Assembly (NCBI RefSeq): GCF_031845265.1
Contig: NZ_JAVRBG010000015.1
Span: 1-64,000 of the forward strand
Origin: Mesonia ostreae
GTDB taxonomy: Bacteria; Bacteroidota; Bacteroidia; Flavobacteriales; Flavobacteriaceae
Length of the DNA: 64,000 bases
Reading direction: 5' to 3'
The notes below the pieces were generated by a model, which had not been told where the DNA came from, searched no databases, and was given only the letters and a program-made list of their open reading frames with translations. Numbering within the stretch: position 1 is the stretch's first letter; every line of letters starts with the position of its first letter. Shown here piece after piece: positions 54,912 through 62,238 of this stretch. The translations under genes and the position numbers were made by a program.

Positions 54912-54965
54912 AGTTTTACGATAATTCAAAGAAATAAGACAAGATACGATTAATAATATGCTAAA

Positions 54966-54998
54966 ATAAAAAAAGCCCCATTGAAAAATGAGGCTTTT
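54966..54998 (-). terminator. Terminator after cyclophilin-FKBP gene
   Basis: Read on the minus strand, AAAAGCCTCATT and AATGGGGCTTTT pair with one G-T pair, followed by a T-run. It closes the transcript of gldI and the PPIase gene. Confidence 0.8.
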
Positions 54999-55015
54999 GA
55001 TTACTGGACTTTAAA

Positions 55016-56098
55016 TTATTCTGCGCCAATACCAACCAATTCTACATCAAAAAGTAAAATAGAGTTGGGAGGTATAGGTCCGTTTCCTCTTTCTCCATAT
55101 CCCAAGTAAGGAGGAATGATTAGTTTTGCTTTTTCACCTACTTTTAATAAGCGAATTCCTTCATCCCATCCCGGAATTACTTTTCCTACGCCAACAGGAA
55201 ATACCAATGGTCTATCTCTATCATAAGAAGAATCGAATTTAGTTCCATCAGTTAGCATTCCTGTGTAATGAACTCTTACCGTTTGTCCGCGTTCTGGAGT
55301 AGCACCCGTTTTTTTAGTCGTTGTGATTTTATAACGCAATCCACTGTCAGTTTTTTTATAACCATCCGCCATGGTATTAATTTCGTGATCTATAGCTTCT
55401 TTTGCTTTTTCTTTTTCCGCTTCTGCGTTCATTCGCGCTTCTTTTTCTGCCTTTTCAGCACTCTTTAAATTCGAGTTAAAAGCTTTTTGGGCATCAAAAG
55501 ATTCAGCATCTTTTCCTACTCTAATAATGTTTAATTCTTTTAAAGTCACAGGATCTACAGGTTTATCTCCTTGTCCTGTCTTTACGGTTCCTATAGTATC
55601 TACCTTATCTTGTCCCATAACAATTTTTCCGAAGACAGAGTGCATATTGTCTAAATGCGGAGTAGGAGCAAGGGTAATAAAAAACTGGCTTCCATTGGTT
55701 CCAGGACCAGCATTTGCCATAGAAAGAATTCCTTTGGTTTCGTGGGTTAAGCTTTTATCAAATTCATCTGGAAACTTGTATCCAGGACCACCAGCGCCAG
55801 TTCCTTCAGGATCCCCCCCCTGAATCATAAATCCTTTGATAATACGGTGAAATGTTAAACCGTCGTAGAATTTTTTCCCTTTATATGTAGAATCTACCCT
55901 ATCTTGGTTTCCTTCCGCCAGCGCTACAAAGTTAGCCACCGTGAGAGGAACTTTTTGATAATATAGTTCGGCCACGAAAGTTCCATTGTTAGTTACAAAT
56001 TCGGCATACAGGCCGTCTTCTAAATCGGAATATTTATCGTTGCAAGCGAACAAACTAAGGCTCGAAATTAATAAAAGTAATAAAGTCTGTTTTTTCAT
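55016..56098 (-). CDS. Cyclophilin-FKBP double peptidyl-prolyl isomerase lipoprotein
   Basis: A 360-residue lipoprotein with two different prolyl-isomerase domains. Lipobox SLFAC (Cys19), then a cyclophilin (about 30-195; FHRIIKGFMIQGGDPEGTGAGGPGY, GTNGSQFFITLAPTPHLDNMHSVFGKI), a charged coiled coil (about 205-243) and an FKBP domain (about 250-358; VRVHYTGMLTDGTKFDSSYDRDRP, KLIIPPYLGYGERGNGPIPPNSILLFDVELV). It helps fold exported proteins in the periplasm. It is 4 bp downstream of gldI, so both are co-expressed. A G8 tract lies at 55813-55820 within the codons for QGGD of the cyclophilin. Confidence 0.93.
   Translation of the reverse strand: MKKQTLLLLLISSLSLFACNDKYSDLEDGLYAEFVTNNGTFVAELYYQKVPLTVANFVALAEGNQDRVDSTYKGKKFYDGLTFHRIIKGFMIQGGDPEGTGAGGPGYKFPDEFDKSLTHETKGILSMANAGPGTNGSQFFITLAPTPHLDNMHSVFGKIVMGQDKVDTIGTVKTGQGDKPVDPVTLKELNIIRVGKDAESFDAQKAFNSNLKSAEKAEKEARMNAEAEKEKAKEAIDHEINTMADGYKKTDSGLRYKITTTKKTGATPERGQTVRVHYTGMLTDGTKFDSSYDRDRPLVFPVGVGKVIPGWDEGIRLLKVGEKAKLIIPPYLGYGERGNGPIPPNSILLFDVELVGIGAE
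55813..55820. repeat. Homopolymer G8 tract in PPIase gene
   Basis: Eight consecutive G on the coding strand, made by the codons CAG GGG GGG GAT. The gene is intact as read. Confidence 0.9.
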
Positions 56099-56102
56099 TT
56101 TG

Positions 56103-56660
56103 TTAAGGTTTATTTTGATTTTTTTCTAAAATAATTGAATTTAAAGTGATGGTAGAACGTATAGGAATATTTCTTCCAATTTTTTCTGAATCGCCATAAT
56201 ATCCAAAGGCTTTGTGCGATGGAAATAGGAAAGTAACGGTTTCCCCTTCTTTCATGAGTTTTAAACCCTGACGCAATCCGTTAAAAACATTTTCTTTATC
56301 AATCACATATTCTCTGGTACCAATTTCCTTCTTGCTGTAAATAGGGGCTCCTTCTAGAGTAGAAATGTCATAATCAAATTCTACTAAATCGCCAAAGTGA
56401 GGAGTTAGCGTATCTTCTATATTCTGGGTGTTATAAAAATACCAAAATCCATCCGAAGAGGAAAGGTAATTATTGATGCTATCTTTTTTAATAATATTAG
56501 CGATAGCTTTCTCTTCTTTCGCCACCATTTTTTTATTCCTCTTGACGGATTCCTGTATAAATGACCCCGACTTGGAAGCGACAGGTCTTCTGGCTTCGGG
56601 CGTTTTGCATGCCATGACACAAAAAAGCGTTAAAAGGATGTAAAAACTATTCTTGAGCAT
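56103..56660 (-). CDS. gldI: Gliding-motility lipoprotein isomerase GldI
   Basis: GldI is a lipoprotein of the FKBP family found in gliding flavobacteria. The product of about 185 residues starts MLKNSFYILLTLFCVMAC with Cys at the lipobox; an ATG four codons earlier is possible and would overlap the DHH gene. The FKBP part (about 85-180) has GDLVEFDYDIS, FNGLRQGLKLMKEGETVTFLFPSHKAFGYYG and GRNIPIRSTITLNSIILE. It supports folding of gliding or T9SS proteins. Downstream gene is the cyclophilin-FKBP fusion; upstream is the DHH phosphoesterase, whose end it overlaps by 14 bp. Confidence 0.9.
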   Translation of the reverse strand: MLKNSFYILLTLFCVMACKTPEARRPVASKSGSFIQESVKRNKKMVAKEEKAIANIIKKDSINNYLSSSDGFWYFYNTQNIEDTLTPHFGDLVEFDYDISTLEGAPIYSKKEIGTREYVIDKENVFNGLRQGLKLMKEGETVTFLFPSHKAFGYYGDSEKIGRNIPIRSTITLNSIILEKNQNKP

Positions 56661-57675
56661 CTTCCAATTCATTTTTATAATTTTTTATAGTGCTTTCAAA
56701 CGAGGTGATGGTTTCGTTTAGGGATAAATCGCTTTTTCCTCCTGCGGCATTAATGTGACCTCCACCGTTAAAATGATCTCTGGCAAACTGATTGACATCA
56801 AAATTACCTTTAGAACGCAAAGAGATTTTAATAATTTGGTCTTGTTTGTTCTCAATAAATATAGCAGCAAAAACAATTCCTTTTATAGAAAGGCTGTAGT
56901 TTACAAAGCCTTCTGTATCTCCTTTTTTGAAATTATTTGTGTCTAATTCTTCTTGAGAAAGTGTAATATAAGCTGTTTTTAATTCTGGCAACACCTTCAT
57001 ATTATTTAAGGCAACGCCCAATAATTGCATTCTATTGGTAGAATTAGTGTCATATACTTGTTGATGAATGTCTGAATTTTTTGCGCCTTTATCAATAAGA
57101 TCAGCAATCACCCTATGTGTAGTGCTGGTGGTAGAAGCAAATCTAAACGAACCCGTATCGGTCATAATACCAACATATAAACAGGTCGCGATATCTTTTG
57201 TAATTTTATCAGTGGCATCCATCATCTCTAGAAAATGGTAAATCATTTGGCAGGTCGAAGAAATGCTCGTATCACTATAAGTGTAGGCAGCATAATCTGC
57301 GGGAGCCTGGTGGTGATCTATCATCACGTACGTAGAATCAGTTTGGTTTAAAACGGCTTCCATATCATTTCCCGTTCTAGAAAAATGATTAAAATCTAAG
57401 GTAAAAATAAGTTCTGCATCTGCAATAAGTTGCTTCGCTTTTTCGGTTTCAGTAGAGAATAAAATCATCTCTTCAACTCCCGGAATCCATTTTAAAAAAT
57501 CTGGAAAATCATTGGGAGCTACCACTACGGCATCGTGACCGCATTGTTGTAAATATTGCTGTAATGCAAGCGTAGAGCCAATTGCATCTCCATCTGGATT
57601 TCTATGAGGTATAATTACCGCCTTTTTAGGCTGGGAGAGAAGCGCTTTTAATTCGTCTACTTTTTCTTTTTCCAT
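56647..57675 (-). CDS. DHH-family phosphoesterase (NrnA-like)
   Basis: A 342-residue cytoplasmic phosphoesterase. Motifs are IPHRNPDGDAIGST (about 22-35), the second metal site LDFNHFSRTG (about 114-123), the DHH signature VMIDHHQAP (about 137-145) and the DHHA1 block GGGHINAAGGK (about 307-317). Such enzymes degrade short oligoribonucleotides, pAp or cyclic-dinucleotide products. Located between gldI and ndk, a position it holds in many flavobacteria. Confidence 0.93.
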   Translation of the reverse strand: MEKEKVDELKALLSQPKKAVIIPHRNPDGDAIGSTLALQQYLQQCGHDAVVVAPNDFPDFLKWIPGVEEMILFSTETEKAKQLIADAELIFTLDFNHFSRTGNDMEAVLNQTDSTYVMIDHHQAPADYAAYTYSDTSISSTCQMIYHFLEMMDATDKITKDIATCLYVGIMTDTGSFRFASTTSTTHRVIADLIDKGAKNSDIHQQVYDTNSTNRMQLLGVALNNMKVLPELKTAYITLSQEELDTNNFKKGDTEGFVNYSLSIKGIVFAAIFIENKQDQIIKISLRSKGNFDVNQFARDHFNGGGHINAAGGKSDLSLNETITSFESTIKNYKNELEDAQE

Positions 57676-57984
57676 AGCGGTAAATATACAATTTCTTTAG
57701 ATTTTGAGTGCTAATGACTCATAAATTTGAGGTAAGCGGAAGTGCTATGGTTTCTTTTTCCGTCAAGCGGAAATATAATTAGGAAGCTTTGAAACTAAGT
57801 ACCAACCTGAAAAATCATACCGCAACTAAATATAATATTGAAAAATTTAAACGATTTTAAGTCTAGGATCTAATATCTAATCGTGTAATCTAACATCTTA
57901 ATCGACACGACTATATAAAATTAGCGGAAGACTTGTATATCATCTATAAAAGACTAATTTTGCACCAAATTAAAAGAAAATAAC
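57676..57984. other. Divergent region between DHH gene and ndk
   Basis: No gene. It has two CGCGGAA-like or AAGCGGAA words (57734-57741 and 57757-57773), a run of short phrases such as ATCTAATATCTAATCG (about 57869-57882), the 20-bp word that recurs after ndk (57895-57914) and the ndk promoter. Confidence 0.6.
57933..57962 (+). promoter_or_regulatory. ndk promoter, canonical flavobacterial type
   Basis: TTG at 57933-57935, 19 bp, then TAATTTTG at 57955-57962. This is an exact TTG-N19-TAnnTTTG promoter 22 bp before the ATG. Confidence 0.8.
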
Positions 57985-58404
57985 ATGGCAGGAAATAAAA
58001 CTTTCACTATGATTAAGCCAGATGCGGTAGAAAATGGCCACATTGGAGCGATATTAGAGCAAATCAACACTTCTGGATTTAGAATCGTGGCGTTAAAATT
58101 AACGCAAATGACTAAAGCTGATGCAGAAGAATTTTACGCAGTGCATAACGAACGTCCATTTTTTGGAGAATTAGTAGAGTTTATGACTCGCGGACCTATT
58201 GTTGCGGCGATCTTAGAAAAAGAAAATGCAGTTGAAGACTTTAGAACTTTAATTGGAGCGACTAACCCGGCAGATGCTGCGGAAGGAACGATTAGAAAAA
58301 GATATGCAACTTCTATAGGAGAAAATGCAGTTCACGGAAGTGATAGCGATGAGAATGCAACGATTGAAGGTGCATTTCATTTTGCCGGTAGAGAGATGTT
58401 CTAA
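57985..58404 (+). CDS. ndk: Nucleoside-diphosphate kinase
   Basis: Ndk transfers the gamma-phosphate between nucleoside triphosphates and diphosphates. The 139 residues include TMIKPDAVENGHIG (about 8-21), the conserved block RTLIGATNPADAAEGTIRKRYA (about 91-112) and the phospho-His in NAVHGSDSDENA (His about 119). Complete. It is a single-gene unit with its own promoter and terminator. In many flavobacteria the DUF721 gene (here at 63251-63544) lies next to ndk; here 4.9 kb of extra DNA separates them. Confidence 0.97.
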   Translation: MAGNKTFTMIKPDAVENGHIGAILEQINTSGFRIVALKLTQMTKADAEEFYAVHNERPFFGELVEFMTRGPIVAAILEKENAVEDFRTLIGATNPADAAEGTIRKRYATSIGENAVHGSDSDENATIEGAFHFAGREMF

Positions 58405-58423
58405 ACATTTAATACATCAAAGT

Positions 58424-58455
58424 AAAAAAGGCTGTCCAATTGGGCAGCCTTTTTT
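58424..58455 (+). terminator. Intrinsic terminator after ndk
   Basis: AAAAAAGGCTG and CAGCCTTTTTT form the main arms with an inner CCAATTGG, followed by T-run. Confidence 0.9.
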
Positions 58456-58731
58456 GTTATGAAATCTTAAGTCTTAGTCATTAGTGTCTGATAAAAAAAT
58501 TATAAATTTCTATTATTTCAAATATAATAAGGTATTTAAGCTTTTTAAAAAGGCTACAATTTGCTATTATGTTGCACATTGAATTTTAAAAGTAATACAT
58601 TCTCTTAAATAATTTCATCTAATAATACAGCTATTACAAATCAAGTCTATTGTCTTATGTCTTTTAACGAAGTGGCCCGCCCGAACGTATCCTTTCGATG
58701 CGGGCAGGTCTTATATCTTAGTCGGACACGA
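58456..58731. other. Intergenic region with GC-rich hairpin
   Basis: No gene. Mostly AT-rich, but with one GC-rich stem (GCCCGC 58675-58680 and GCGGGC 58700-58705 around a 19-base loop). After it comes the word ATCTTAGTCGGACACGACTAT (58715-58735 region), a near copy of one before ndk. Probably remnants of small dispersed repeats. Confidence 0.55.
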
Positions 58732-59697
58732 CTATTTCTTAATCACTTTAATCGTCTTGCTTCTCGTTTTAGATTTGATATTTAAAAAATAAGTTCCAGA
58801 AGCTAAAGAAGTTAAATTCATTTGCTCATTTTGCATTTGTACATTCATTTCATTTCCTAAAATATCATACAAAGAAGCTTTAAAATCTTCTTGATTTGGA
58901 TTTTGAAGATGTATAAGATCTTGCGTAGGGTTAGGATAAAAACTCACCGCCATTTGATAAACATTGGAAACCGCTAAACCATCAGGATCAAAACGATATA
59001 CGGTTCCTTCTAGAATAGTTCCTACAATAGCATTTGCTGGTTCTGGAGTGTTGTTATCTACTATTAAAATTGTTGGGTTTACTGGGTCATCCATTAAATA
59101 GTAGCCATCTTCAATCAAGTTTCCTTCATCAATTATATTAAAAGAAGGATAGAAAAATACGACAGGTCCCGTTTCTCCTTCATAAGACTCTGTTGGGTTA
59201 TTAATGGAATTTGGTCCATACCTGTATTCAATAGAATCATCGTTTTCATACAACCATACCTGAAAATCCATATAATCTGCAAATGTGTCATCACCCCAAA
59301 AACCTACATTCTTAAATTCTAATTTAAAAATACGATCACCTACATTTCCTTCCATTACATAAGAAATAGGAGAAACAGACTGATTGAAGCCTTTGTCTAA
59401 AACATCTTGCATTATAGGACTTAAAAAAGAAAAATTGGCTTGCGGATTGGTGTGAAAACTTAAACCTGCCCCATTACCAATATCTGAGATGTAGATATTA
59501 GAAAAATTTTGACCATAAAGTTCGAAATTAAATCCAATGGGAATGGCAAAAAAATCATCATCCCAAATTTGTCCATTATTCACAGAGGTTGCATTGGCTA
59601 GATCTTGATAAGGTTCATTAAAAGCGGTTACGGTATAATCTTGCGCTTGTAAAAAGCTGCATATACCAAAAAAAAGTAAAAAAGTGATTTTTTTCAT
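58732..59697 (-). CDS. T9SS-exported protein, paralog A
   Basis: A 321-residue secreted protein. Signal peptide to about residue 18 (SFLQAQ), then a beta-rich domain (DYTVTAFNEPYQDLANATSVNNG, about 19-41; IPIGFNFELYG), middle motifs EGNVGDRIFKLEFKN and SIEYRYGPNSINNPTESYEGETGP. A type A T9SS sorting domain closes it (about 248-321; SFYPNPTQDLIHLQNP, LASGTYFLNI, KVIKK). It is a clear paralog of the gene at 62239-63210. Both would be exported to the surface. No enzymatic motif seen. Confidence 0.87.
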   Translation of the reverse strand: MKKITFLLFFGICSFLQAQDYTVTAFNEPYQDLANATSVNNGQIWDDDFFAIPIGFNFELYGQNFSNIYISDIGNGAGLSFHTNPQANFSFLSPIMQDVLDKGFNQSVSPISYVMEGNVGDRIFKLEFKNVGFWGDDTFADYMDFQVWLYENDDSIEYRYGPNSINNPTESYEGETGPVVFFYPSFNIIDEGNLIEDGYYLMDDPVNPTILIVDNNTPEPANAIVGTILEGTVYRFDPDGLAVSNVYQMAVSFYPNPTQDLIHLQNPNQEDFKASLYDILGNEMNVQMQNEQMNLTSLASGTYFLNIKSKTRSKTIKVIKK

Positions 59698-59713
59698 CTG
59701 GGTTAAGTTTTAT

Positions 59714-60235
59714 TTATTCAAAAGGGATACGTTGTTTTTCGTAGATACGGTAAAAATCTACCAAGTTAGGTTCTTCAGCTTGTAATTGCATTAATAGAGT
59801 TTTATGATGAATTTGAATGGTATCGCTGCTTATAAAATCTACTTGATATAAGAAAGTTTCTGTTTCATTACTTTGGTAATCACTTTCAGGATAGTATTCT
59901 AAGCTTACTTGATAATCCGTTTCATTTAATTGTTCCCAATTGCCTTGACCAGCGGTAAAAAAGCATTCCTCACTTGTTTCTTGTTCAATAAAATTATAAT
60001 AAAATAACTGATTGATGTCATCCGAAAAATATAAGTGACTATTAGTTGTCGTTGAACAATGAGGAAATGGATTTACAATTTTACTATTATCCTCATAGAC
60101 TTTAACATTTTGCAAAGGTTGCCATTCTCCTGTTATAAGGTTATCAATAGTTTCAACACTCGGCTCATCATCATCATTTTGACAAGCAAATAGTATAAAA
60201 AGTGCGAATATGGCAATTAAGAGTTTAGTTTTCAT
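59714..60235 (-). CDS. Lipocalin-like lipoprotein
   Basis: A 173-residue lipoprotein with signal and lipobox LFAC (Cys18), followed by a DDDEP acidic linker. The start of the mature domain, LITGEWQPLQNVKVYED, and later QGNWEQLNETDYQVSLEYY match the beta-strand rhythm of lipocalin-like proteins. Two Cys (about 60 and 92) could form a disulfide. The gene sits 11 bp from the large lipoprotein and 16 bp from paralog A, so it is likely one transcript. Function unknown. Confidence 0.75.
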   Translation of the reverse strand: MKTKLLIAIFALFILFACQNDDDEPSVETIDNLITGEWQPLQNVKVYEDNSKIVNPFPHCSTTTNSHLYFSDDINQLFYYNFIEQETSEECFFTAGQGNWEQLNETDYQVSLEYYPESDYQSNETETFLYQVDFISSDTIQIHHKTLLMQLQAEEPNLVDFYRIYEKQRIPFE

Positions 60236-60246
60236 AATGAATGTAA

Positions 60247-61905
60247 TTAATTAAAGTTTGCCTCCATCTTATTACCGTGCCAATTGCCTCCATTTTTAGT
60301 AGCCCCATAAACAACAAATTTAATTTTTTGGGGACTTACTAATGAAGTACCTGATGCAGACATATCATAATTGAACTTGCCAGTATTACCATTATAACTT
60401 ACAGAAATCCCGCCAGACGCTCCAAATAGTAGTGTTTTATTTCTTTTTCTACAATTGTTGCAATCACTGTAATATGTTTTTTGCAACATTACAACACCCT
60501 GATTTGGATAATTAGATATTAGTGAAACACCTCCAGGGTGTTGATAACTGTTATTAACAAGACCTTGAAGTTGATTTTTAGAAATTCTATATACATTATC
60601 CCAAAATTGCTCATTAAGTTTCTTACTTACTAAATTGTCATTAATACCACTCTGGATAAGATTACCTATGTAGATATCACCTATACCTTCCACTACCAAC
60701 CCGTCTTGAAAAAAGCTAGGATAATTAGGATAGCTTGAATTAAAAATATGTTGCACATCAGGGTAATTACTTGAAGACCAAATATTCGTATTAACGTTAT
60801 AAGAAATATTTAAAGGATTATAAGAATAGCTAACCGCATTAGTATTAAATCCTTGGTACACATTTGGAGATAAAATCGATGAATAATCAAATTTTGCTTG
60901 AAATAATTCTACCCCTAGAGCAACCACATCTGCTTTCTTTCTAAACCAACCACCAGCAATTTTTCTTTGATGTTTATTTTTAACTCCAACTATAAACATA
61001 TTAACATCTAAAAAGGGTAATCCAAAATTATAGTTGTAAACCTCAGTTCTCACTCTTCTTCTGCTGCTATATTTATTTATACAAACTCTATGATCTCCAA
61101 AAATTTGTCCAATTAAAGCCTGGCTACCATAGCAAATATTTCTATTGCTTAAGTAGTCCGTCAGACCATCTAACGATCCACTACTCTGACCATTTCCTGG
61201 ATTGTTTGGAGGATTGTAATTACCTCCTCCTCCTCCTCCTCCAGCACCGCCATCTTGATCGGAGAAATCAGGTGTCCCAGAATAATATACTTTGCCATCT
61301 ACATTTACGGGTGAATCGCCTGCAAAATTATTATAAAAGTACTTTATTAGGTTGTTAGATGTTTTATTTAATAAATTATTTGCAACTCCAGCATTATCTA
61401 AATAGTTTTTCAAATGCAAAGAGTCTTTAGTTTTTACAGCAAAAAGACCTGCATCTGTAAACTTATAAAAATTATCAGCTATTTGTAACTCACCTTCATC
61501 GCTAATAATAGCAGCAAAAATATCTAATAAAACAATCTCCGTCGTTTCATCGATCTTTTCATAGATTTGTTCCTCAGTATAATTGTTTATATTGTATTTT
61601 GTTTTGAAATTTATAACTCTTTCCTGATATTGTGTTATAATTTTCTCTTCATTATAACCTTCAACTGCTGGTGGTCTTAGCGAATAAAAACCATTACCGT
61701 AGAAGGGCTCCATTACATCATAGATTTCTGTTAAATCTTCATCAATATAGAATGATATAAAATTTTCAAAATCAATCTCATTATTAAAAACAAGTATTCC
61801 GTTTTGTAAAATTGGTTGAGCAGAAGAGCCTCTCATTTGGTAAGTTTCCGTTTGTTCAGCAGATTCATTTGTGATTTCCTCCTGTGTGCAGGAGAAAAAT
61901 AACAT
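60247..61905 (-). CDS. Large lipoprotein, probably phase-variable, OFF as read
   Basis: I do not recognise this 552-residue protein. From the ATG at 61905 the product begins MLFFSC and lacks a full signal peptide. The frame stays open upstream to a TGA at 61963-61965 and there encodes the missing signal (FSLLLVLMLFFSC), but has no start codon. The best ATG, at 61966, is in another frame. Three 8-bp repeats lie between, and a fourth copy would join ATG and body in frame, giving a signal peptide with Cys29. Body: helical N-terminal half (40-180), poly-Gly linker (about residues 219-227), C-terminal beta-rich part with two CxxC-like pairs (CNNC). Probably a surface protein. Confidence 0.72.
   Translation of the reverse strand: MLFFSCTQEEITNESAEQTETYQMRGSSAQPILQNGILVFNNEIDFENFISFYIDEDLTEIYDVMEPFYGNGFYSLRPPAVEGYNEEKIITQYQERVINFKTKYNINNYTEEQIYEKIDETTEIVLLDIFAAIISDEGELQIADNFYKFTDAGLFAVKTKDSLHLKNYLDNAGVANNLLNKTSNNLIKYFYNNFAGDSPVNVDGKVYYSGTPDFSDQDGGAGGGGGGGNYNPPNNPGNGQSSGSLDGLTDYLSNRNICYGSQALIGQIFGDHRVCINKYSSRRRVRTEVYNYNFGLPFLDVNMFIVGVKNKHQRKIAGGWFRKKADVVALGVELFQAKFDYSSILSPNVYQGFNTNAVSYSYNPLNISYNVNTNIWSSSNYPDVQHIFNSSYPNYPSFFQDGLVVEGIGDIYIGNLIQSGINDNLVSKKLNEQFWDNVYRISKNQLQGLVNNSYQHPGGVSLISNYPNQGVVMLQKTYYSDCNNCRKRNKTLLFGASGGISVSYNGNTGKFNYDMSASGTSLVSPQKIKFVVYGATKNGGNWHGNKMEANFN
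61223..61240. repeat. Trinucleotide repeat (CCT)6 in lipoprotein gene
   Basis: Six CCT units, reading as repeated GGA Gly codons on the coding strand, inside the poly-Gly linker. Changes in copy number would keep the frame. Confidence 0.85.
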
Positions 61906-61936
61906 TAAAACGAGTAGGAGTGAAAATTTAAAATAA

Positions 61937-61960
61937 TTTTGGAATTTTGGAATTTTGGAA
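61937..61960. repeat. Three tandem 8-bp units at a start codon
   Basis: TTTTGGAA repeated three times without a mismatch, followed by TTT and the CAT of the minus-strand ATG at 61966. An 8-bp unit changes frame with each gain or loss; copy numbers 1, 4 or 7 put the ATG in frame with the lipoprotein, and 3 does not. Confidence 0.95.
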
Positions 61961-61966
61961 TTTCAT

Positions 61967-62085
61967 TTTTTTATGATTTATTTAGTAACTCTTTGTTAAA
62001 AATACATCAAATTTAACTAAATAACAACTTTAACCGATTTATTTACTAATTTTTTGTGATCGCCCTTAACTCTTTCTTAACATTA
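61967..62085. other. Upstream region of the large lipoprotein gene
   Basis: AT-rich leader of about 120 bp with no gene; on the minus strand it ends in an A-rich stretch before the ATG at 61966, as is usual for start sites in this genome. Confidence 0.5.
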
Positions 62086-62223
62086 GAGAACTCAAACTCA
62101 CATACAAATTTTTTCCATTCAGTTGTATCTGGTCGGTGTATTTCGCTATCGCGGGTACCATTTGGGCATTCCAAACTTCTTTTACCTTGACTTTATTCAA
62201 TCCTTTTTCAAGCTTGTTCTTTT
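62086..62223 (-). pseudogene. Fragment of a duplicated DUF721 gene
   Basis: On the minus strand this reads KNKLEKGLNKVKVKEVWN, then AIAKYTDQIQLN and LYVSLSS, matching residues about 19-68 of the intact DUF721 protein encoded at 63251-63544; about 85% of bases agree by eye. The 5' part of the gene is missing, and the frame breaks shortly after LYVSLSS. It lies just after the stop of paralog B, so it is a remnant of a tandem duplication. Confidence 0.9.
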
Positions 62224-62238
62224 AAAAATAGTAGATAC

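Noticed and set aside
58675..58705. GC-rich hairpin after ndk as a transcription terminator
   Set aside because: The 19-base loop is long and no T-run follows; the terminator at 58424-58455 is far better.
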